Origin: Kribbella steppae
GTDB lineage: Bacteria; Actinomycetota; Actinomycetes; Propionibacteriales; Kribbellaceae
Direction: 5' to 3'
DNA: 64,000 nucleotides
NCBI RefSeq assembly: GCF_004342025.1
Contig: NZ_SLWN01000002.1
Span: 682,001-746,000, forward strand
Position numbers and translations under genes: made by a program. Shown here piece by piece: positions 59,008 to 64,000 of the stretch. Each line of letters begins with the position of its first letter. Positions within the stretch are counted from its first letter, which is position 1. Under the pieces are notes generated by a model. It did not search any database and had not been told where the DNA came from. It was given only the letters and a program-made list of their open reading frames with translations.

Positions 59008-61545
59008 CTAGGGCTCCGGCGTCGTGAACGTGACGGTGTGCTCGCGGGCCGCCTCGACAGCTCCCTTTGTGTAGGCCCAGGGCAGAGTCTCGCCACGCAC
59101 CCACAGGTCCGTCTGGTCGGTGTAGTTGGACGAGAACGCGTGCCCGGACACACCGGTCAGGTTGATCCACCGGGACTTGTCGAAGTCGGACAGGTCCACG
59201 ACCATCCGCATCGACGGCGTCGCAGTCACGGTGTAGCCCTTCGACGCGTCCCATGCGGTCGCGTCGACGATCGAGGAGCCGCCGCCCAGTTCGTACGGGC
59301 CGCGGTTGAACAGCTTGTCCACCACACCGATCCCGGACTTGCCGAGCGTCTGGTTGGTCAGCGTGAGTTTGTGCAGCCGACCCCACTCCCAGTTGGACGG
59401 CTCGCGAGCCATCTTCTGGGTGATCTCCTGCCGTGCATCGACCAGTGCCTCACGCAGGATGTCGTCGCGGCTCTCGTGCTGCGGCGTCCGTAGGTCGTCC
59501 CACCAACCGCTGTTCGGCTGGCCGAGCAGCGTGTGGATCACCTCGAACCAGCGGGAGCCGCCGTCCGGCCAGGTGCCCTCGGGGAGCTGGTCGTGGAAGG
59601 TCAGCGCGAGCAGGTTGCGCCAGACGACGTTGAAGTACGCCGCCGCCGCGGAGTCGGGTGGCTGGGTGAAGTCCCAGCTCCGCAGCTGGTCCTGCCCCTG
59701 GCGCTGGAAGTCGTCGTCGATGCCGATCTGGAGCAGGTACGGCACCAGCATCTCGGCGGCGCGGTTCTTGGTGTCCAACTGGATCGACGCCATCGCGTTC
59801 GCGTCCAGCTTCCCGGCAGCCTTGATCCGGTCGACGATCTGCTGCGAGCGGAAGCCGTAGTCCCAGTCGTTGGTGAGGTAGTACGTGTAGGTCCGCGGTA
59901 CGACCGCCTGGTTCGCGGTCACGATGACCCCGTCCGCGGGATCGAACTCGCTGGGTAAGGCATCGAACGGGATGTATCCGGTCCAGTGGTACTTCGGGTC
60001 CCAACCCGGCACCGGCCAGTCGCCCCGACCGGTCTTGCGGATCGGGATCAGGCCGGGTGCCTGGTAGCCGATGTGCCCTTCGGTGTCGGCGTACACCAGG
60101 TTCTGCGAGGGGACCTGGAACAGCTTCGCGGCGGCGCGGAACTGGGTCCAGTTCTGGGCCCGGTTGATCGCGAACAGGGCGTCGGCGGTGCGGCCCGGCT
60201 TCAGGGCCGTCCATTGGATCGCGACGCCGTACGCGTTCGGATACTTGCCCTGTTTGGCGGCCGTCTCGCCGGTCTCGCGCTGGTCCTCGCCGACGTCGGA
60301 GATGAGCGGGCCGTGCCGGGTCTCGCGGACGGTGATCTTCACCGGCTCGTCCTGGCCGGCGACCTTGAACGTCTCCTCGCGGGTCGTCATCGCGCGCCAC
60401 TTGTTGTTGTAGAGCGCGTTGTTGCCGTCGACGCGCTCCAGGTAGAGGTCGGTGACGTCCGGGTCGAGGTTCGTGAATCCCCAGGAGATCGCGTTGTTGT
60501 GGCCGATCACGACCCCGGGCAGCCCGGAGAAACTGAAGCCGGAGACGTCGTACGGACAGGACCGGCTGACGTTGTTGCAGTGCAGGCCGACCTGGGTCCA
60601 GATCCCCGGCATGGTCGCGCCGAGGTGCGGGTCGTTGGCCAGCAGTGGCTTGCCGGTCGTGGTGTGGTCACCGGAGACGACCCAGGAGTTCGAACCGATG
60701 CCGTCACCGCGGCCGAGTAGCTGCGGGAGACCCTTGGCCACCTTGTCGACCGTGTCGAGCGACTTGAGCAAGTCCTTGGTCAGCATCCCGCGGCGAGCCT
60801 CGGAGGCGATCGGCGCGGTGGTGAACTTGCCGTCGCTGCCGACCGCGCCGGTCGACATGATCGGCTCGTTCCGGTCGTACGGGTACGGCGGGTACAGGCT
60901 CTCGATGTTGCGCGCCGGGAACGCCGCGACCAGCTTCGTGCGGGTGATCTCCTCGTCCATGTTGCCGCCGAGGTCCCACGCCATCGCCTTCAGCCAGGCC
61001 AGCGAGTCGGCCGCGGTCCACGGCTCCGGGACGTAGTTCCGGCCGCCCGGTTGCAGCGACAGGACGGCGTACTCCAGGCTGAGGCCGGAGCCGTTGTGCG
61101 TGTCCAGGTACGCGTTCACGCCGCGGGCGTAGTCGTCGAGGTACTGCCGGGTGGACGGGCTGAGCAGGCCGAGCTCCTTCTCCGCGACCTTGCGCCAGCC
61201 GAGGGTCCGGACGAACTTGTCGGTCTCGAGCGCGTCCGCGCCGAAGAGCTCCGACAGCCGGCCGGCGGTGACGTGCCGGCGGAAGTCCATCTCGAAGAAC
61301 CGGTCCTGGGCGTGCACGTAACCCTGTGCAGCGAACAGGTCACTCGGGCTGTCCGCATAGATCTGCGGGATGCCGTTCGCGTCCCGGATCACTTCGACGT
61401 CGCCGTCGAGCCCGGTCAGCTCGATGGTTCCGTCGTACGTCGGGAAGGAGTGGCGGACGACAAAAACGACGGTTCCCGCGATCACCACGAGAAGCGTGGC
61501 GAGGGCGATTCCGCTCATGATGACGACTCGTAGCAGGCGACGCAC
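59008..61545 (-). CDS. Penicillin acylase family Ntn-hydrolase
   Basis: An 845-aa precursor that should self-cleave. A membrane helix at about 8-30 anchors or exports it. The linker ends at DGIGSNSWVVSGDHTTTGKP: cleavage before S285 frees the catalytic N-terminal serine of the beta chain. The beta chain has LLANDPHLG and FSFSGLPGVVIGHNNAISWG. GTG at 61545 is preferred because it gives a short basic N-terminus (RRLLRVV) before the helix; an ATG at 61518 is possible. Substrate likely an N-acylated amine such as a quorum-sensing lactone or lipopeptide; inferred from the family. Confidence 0.9.
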   Translation of the reverse strand: MRRLLRVVIMSGIALATLLVVIAGTVVFVVRHSFPTYDGTIELTGLDGDVEVIRDANGIPQIYADSPSDLFAAQGYVHAQDRFFEMDFRRHVTAGRLSELFGADALETDKFVRTLGWRKVAEKELGLLSPSTRQYLDDYARGVNAYLDTHNGSGLSLEYAVLSLQPGGRNYVPEPWTAADSLAWLKAMAWDLGGNMDEEITRTKLVAAFPARNIESLYPPYPYDRNEPIMSTGAVGSDGKFTTAPIASEARRGMLTKDLLKSLDTVDKVAKGLPQLLGRGDGIGSNSWVVSGDHTTTGKPLLANDPHLGATMPGIWTQVGLHCNNVSRSCPYDVSGFSFSGLPGVVIGHNNAISWGFTNLDPDVTDLYLERVDGNNALYNNKWRAMTTREETFKVAGQDEPVKITVRETRHGPLISDVGEDQRETGETAAKQGKYPNAYGVAIQWTALKPGRTADALFAINRAQNWTQFRAAAKLFQVPSQNLVYADTEGHIGYQAPGLIPIRKTGRGDWPVPGWDPKYHWTGYIPFDALPSEFDPADGVIVTANQAVVPRTYTYYLTNDWDYGFRSQQIVDRIKAAGKLDANAMASIQLDTKNRAAEMLVPYLLQIGIDDDFQRQGQDQLRSWDFTQPPDSAAAAYFNVVWRNLLALTFHDQLPEGTWPDGGSRWFEVIHTLLGQPNSGWWDDLRTPQHESRDDILREALVDARQEITQKMAREPSNWEWGRLHKLTLTNQTLGKSGIGVVDKLFNRGPYELGGGSSIVDATAWDASKGYTVTATPSMRMVVDLSDFDKSRWINLTGVSGHAFSSNYTDQTDLWVRGETLPWAYTKGAVEAAREHTVTFTTPEP

Positions 61546-61732
61546 GGACCAACCGTAGAGAATCCTCCCGCCCGCCCCAAATGGGGTACCGCACAACTTT
61601 GCGTGGCTCTGCGTCCGGTGGACAACCACGCTGAGTTGAGGTATCCCACGCCCGAGTTGGAATAGTTCGGCTCGCTGGAGCATTATTAGCAGTCGAGTAG
61701 TAGGAGTGCCAACGGCCTGAAGGGAACGAACC

Positions 61733-62086
61733 GTGCCGACGTACCAGTACCAGTGCACCGACTGTGGCGAGGCGCTCGAGGTGCGTCAGAGCTTCACGGA
61801 TGACGCGCTGACCGTCTGCCCGGCCTGCCAGGGCACCCTGCGCAAGGTGTTCAACGCCGTCGGCGTCGTCTTCAAGGGCTCGGGCTTCTACCGCAACGAC
61901 AGCCGCAACTCGGGGAAGAGCACGGTTCCGGCCAAGTCCGACGCGTCGTCCTCCTCTTCCAGCTCGTCGTCGTCCTCGTCCGACTCCGGCTCCGGCTCCT
62001 CGTCGTCGGGTTCGAGCTCGAACACCTCCTCCTCCACCTCGTCGAGCGGCACCTCCTCCTCGAACACCAAAACCAGCGCCGCCTGA
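61733..62086 (+). CDS. FmdB family zinc-ribbon protein with polyserine tail
   Basis: A 117-aa protein. PTYQYQCTDCGEALEVRQSF and LTVCPACQGTLRKVF give the CxxC...CxxC zinc ribbon of FmdB (PF09723). From about 68 onward it is an almost pure serine stretch with G, D, T and N, predicted disordered. AAGGGA precedes the GTG. Regulatory role by family only. Confidence 0.9.
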   Translation: MPTYQYQCTDCGEALEVRQSFTDDALTVCPACQGTLRKVFNAVGVVFKGSGFYRNDSRNSGKSTVPAKSDASSSSSSSSSSSSDSGSGSSSSGSSSNTSSSTSSSGTSSSNTKTSAA

Positions 62087-62241
62087 TCTAGGCAGCGTCC
62101 TCTCGCGGCGTGAGTCGCCGCCCCTGCCGGTGTGAGGGGCGTGTCCCTTTTGGCCAGCGCCCGGTCACGTCCACCTGGCCGGCCGGGTCGGCTGTGGACA
62201 ACCAACAGGTGGGGGCTCGGGAAACTCGTACTTTCTCTGGC

Positions 62242-62859
62242 ATGAGAATCCGTTTCCCGCTTCGTGACCTGATGCGTGCCGCTCGGTGGCATCGACGGCT
62301 GCTGGCCGGCGTGGCCGCCGCGGCAGCTGTGTACTTCGGCCTTGCCGCCCTGTCCCCTCCACCGCCGCCGACGGTCGCTGTGCTGGCCGCCGCGCGCGAC
62401 CTCGCCGGCGGAGCCGTGCCCGCCGGCTCCGACCTCCGCACCCTCGATCTACCCACCGGCGCCGTGCCCGACGGAGCGCTCAGACCGGGCACCGATCTGA
62501 CCGCGCGCGTCCTGAGCGGCCCGGTCAGATCCGGCGAACCACTCACTGACGCCCGCTTCCTGGCACCGGTCTCGGTCCCAGCCGGCTCACTCGCCTACCC
62601 GTTCCGCATCGCCGACGCCGACATCAGCGCACTCCTCCGCGTCGGCGACCACATCAACCTGTACGCCGCCACCAGCACGCCGGCCGAGTCCGCAAACCTC
62701 CTCGCCCGCGCCGTCCGCGTGGTCGCCCTGCCCTCCCCTCGTACGACGACCACCGGCGCGCTGATCGTCGTCGCCACCAGTCCCGACGTCGCCACCCGCC
62801 TCGCCCAGGCCACCGCCAACTCCAGAATCACCGTGGCCCTGACCCCGGACACCAGCTGA
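62242..62859 (+). CDS. SAF domain protein (CpaB/RcpC-like)
   Basis: A 205-aa protein with a basic N-terminus, one membrane helix (about 20-40) and a SAF domain (VAVLAAARDLAGGAVPAGSD, LRTLDLPTGAVPDGALRPGT). RVGDHINLYAATS resembles the C-terminal part of the Flp pilus assembly protein CpaB. No other pilus genes are in the window, so the role is open. ATG at 62242; the longer frame upstream has no ribosome site. Confidence 0.82.
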   Translation: MRIRFPLRDLMRAARWHRRLLAGVAAAAAVYFGLAALSPPPPPTVAVLAAARDLAGGAVPAGSDLRTLDLPTGAVPDGALRPGTDLTARVLSGPVRSGEPLTDARFLAPVSVPAGSLAYPFRIADADISALLRVGDHINLYAATSTPAESANLLARAVRVVALPSPRTTTTGALIVVATSPDVATRLAQATANSRITVALTPDTS

Positions 62860-62978
62860 CGATTACTTATCGGACACAACCGAGCACGATGAGTTCCGTA
62901 ACGGCGCGCTCCCTCGCACCGACGGATGCCTGGCCCTACGTTGTCCGGGAACATCACCCGCTTCGTGGAGGCACCCAC

Positions 62979-63368
62979 ATGCTCAAGGGCTTCAAAGAAT
63001 TCATCATGCGCGGCAACGTGATCGACCTCGCGGTCGCCTTCGTCATCGGCGTCGCGTTCAGCGCTTTCGTCAAATCGATCGTGGACGGCCTGATCAACCC
63101 GTTGATCGCCGCGATCTTCGGCAAGACGGATATCAGCCAGGTCTGGTCCTTCACCATCAACAACTCGGAGTTCTCGATCGGCCTGATTCTGCAGGCGGCG
63201 CTCAACTTCCTGGTCGTCGCGGCGGCCGTCTACTTCGTCATCGTGTTGCCGCTGAACAAGCTCGCCGAGCGCCGCGCCCGCGGGGTCGAGCCCGAGCCCG
63301 ACCCGCTGACCACCGACCAGCAGCTCCTCACCGAGATCCGCGACGCCCTGCAGCGGTCCCGTCCCTGA
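62979..63368 (+). CDS. mscL: Large-conductance mechanosensitive channel
   Basis: A 129-aa channel that opens under membrane tension. LKGFKEFIMRGNVIDLAVAF with VIGVAFSAFVKSIVDGLINP is the N-terminal helix and TM1; TM2 is LQAALNFLVVAAAVYFVIVL, followed by the charged cytosolic helix. ATG at 62979 gives the family start. Confidence 0.95.
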   Translation: MLKGFKEFIMRGNVIDLAVAFVIGVAFSAFVKSIVDGLINPLIAAIFGKTDISQVWSFTINNSEFSIGLILQAALNFLVVAAAVYFVIVLPLNKLAERRARGVEPEPDPLTTDQQLLTEIRDALQRSRP

Positions 63369-63374
63369 TCCCGT

Positions 63375-63435
63375 CGGGAGTGGGCGGGCGTACCTGCCTC
63401 TGCCCCTGAGCTCGCCAACCGCCCGCCCACTCCCG
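63375..63435. terminator. Terminator-like inverted repeat behind mscL
   Basis: Perfect 15-bp arms CGGGAGTGGGCGGGC (63375-63389) and its complement (63421-63435), with a 31-nt loop, start 7 nt after the mscL stop. Confidence 0.75.
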
Positions 63436-63599
63436 GTGTCGAGGACCAGCGAGATGTCGGTGAGCATCTGGTCGTCGCTCCGATAACGTTTTCCATCAAG
63501 ACGAGAAGCCATTCAGCACCCAAGACCAGCCTTCGATTGCCAAGCAGGCCAGAAGGTCCGACGATCCAACTGCCTCTCCGAGCTCTCTCGCGCCGCGGA

Positions 63600-63640
63600 A
63601 TCGTGTCACAATTCCAGCGAGCGCTTTCTAAGGAGCTTCG
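63600..63640 (+). promoter_or_regulatory. Leader of the LacI-family gene with half-operator
   Basis: GCGAGCGCTTTC (63617-63628) resembles the LacI-family palindrome GAAAGCGCTTTC with one damaged arm; AAGGAG follows at 63630-63635. A further ATAACGTTTTC near 63482-63492 recalls LacI-type sites. Autoregulation is plausible. Confidence 0.4.
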
Positions 63641-64000
63641 GTGGCGAGACTGTCGTCAGGGGATCGGCCCACGGTGAAGGACGTCGCCGCGGTCGCCGGT
63701 GTTTCGGCGACGACCGTGTCCCGCGTGCTCGCGGGCAACTACCCGGTCGCGGCGACCACCCGGGGCCGGGTGATGCGCGCGGTCAAGCAGCTCGACTACG
63801 TCGCGAACGCGCAGGCCCGTGCCCTCGTCGGCGGTGGTCCGCGGACCGTGGCCTTCATCATTCGTGACCTGGTCGGCCCGTTGTTCGCCTACATCGGACA
63901 AGGCGTCGAGCAGCAGACCACGGCCGAGGGACGGCTGTGCCTGGTCTGCACCCACAACGGCGACCCCGACCGTGAGCTCGAGCTGATCGAGCTGATGCGC
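63641..64000 (+). CDS. LacI family transcriptional regulator, 3' end beyond the window
   Basis: The GTG at 63641 has AAGGAG 5 nt upstream. The first 120 codons read through to the window end: HTH TVKDVAAVAGVSATTVSRVL (12-31), hinge DYVANAQARALVGGG, then the periplasmic-binding fold TVAFIIRDLVGPLFAYIGQG. It probably controls a sugar operon further right. Confidence 0.93.
   Translation, partial: MARLSSGDRPTVKDVAAVAGVSATTVSRVLAGNYPVAATTRGRVMRAVKQLDYVANAQARALVGGGPRTVAFIIRDLVGPLFAYIGQGVEQQTTAEGRLCLVCTHNGDPDRELELIELMR

Noticed and set aside
61935..62060. Serine codon run as a tandem repeat or RiPP core
   Set aside because: Serine codons are varied, with no exact repeat unit, no leader-peptide layout and no maturase nearby.
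62595..63512. Minus-strand frame starting near 63512
   Set aside because: After about 50 residues it runs through the antisense of mscL and the SAF gene; the start has no ribosome site or recognisable domain.

Overview
The window is about 64 kb of high-GC DNA with actinobacterial gene content: a protein O-mannosyltransferase next to rsmI, furA-katG with a mycobacterial-type furA operator, a GlpR/SepX division gene beside Moco genes, a monomeric isocitrate dehydrogenase, a GuaB1 protein, DUF1707 and SigE-type sigma genes. Codon habits and the abundance of sugar ABC operons would fit a soil actinomycete such as Kribbella or a relative; the genus is an inference from memory of gene order, not proven here.

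Layout. 1-2.4 kb: left edge of a probable cyclic-di-AMP riboswitch leader, a nitroreductase, an ornithine cyclodeaminase remnant, tatD and an SRPBCC gene. 2.5-4.3 kb: a first methionyl-tRNA synthetase whose start region is buried in a large hairpin. 4.5-15.2 kb: accessory metabolic block: secreted 5'-nucleotidase, an AraC regulator divergent from an alpha-galactosidase/ABC importer/PhyH operon, a quinone oxidoreductase with a perfect operator-like palindrome, and a LuxR-type regulator with an ATPase-like domain. 15.2-19.5 kb: the canonical metG, rsmI and PMT. 19.5-20.2 kb: DUF1707 protein.

20.2-28.5 kb holds the most interesting system: a tightly coupled minus-strand operon (solute-binding lipoprotein, two permeases, fused double ATPase, CysK/SbnA-like PLP enzyme, a 42-aa small ORF, a DUF4213/DUF364 'heavy-metal chelation' protein and an MFS exporter) headed by a near-consensus Zur box that overlaps its -35 hexamer. 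I read it as a zinc-starvation metallophore make/export/import system without an opine dehydrogenase or NRPS.

28.7-32.1 kb: MarR regulator and a copper cluster (CopD, CopC, YcnI, membrane protein). 32.1-40.1 kb: hydrolase, ECF sigma plus membrane partner, ROK kinase, pentapeptide protein, monomeric IDH, GAF-LuxR, DUF3800. 40.4-44.8 kb: guaB1, katG, furA. 44.9-45.6 kb: a frameshifted two-TM protein.

45.84-50.58 kb is a degraded island bounded by a 15-bp exact repeat of the 3' end of tRNA-Ala(CGC). It carries a frameshifted HTH gene, two small coupled unknown genes (one truncated), a truncated and frameshifted TOTE-type primase/helicase, an apparently intact wHTH-nucleotidyltransferase/HEPN pair with its own operator-like repeats, and a hydrolase scrap. 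50.7-57 kb: core genes glpR/sepX, rimJ-like, mogA, moaC, glp (moeA-like), GNAT, UDP-glucose pyrophosphorylase, 5-FTHF cyclo-ligase; then a coupled aminoglycoside-phosphotransferase-like and beta-lactamase-like pair, a penicillin acylase, FmdB zinc ribbon, SAF protein, MscL and the start of a LacI-family regulator cut by the window end.
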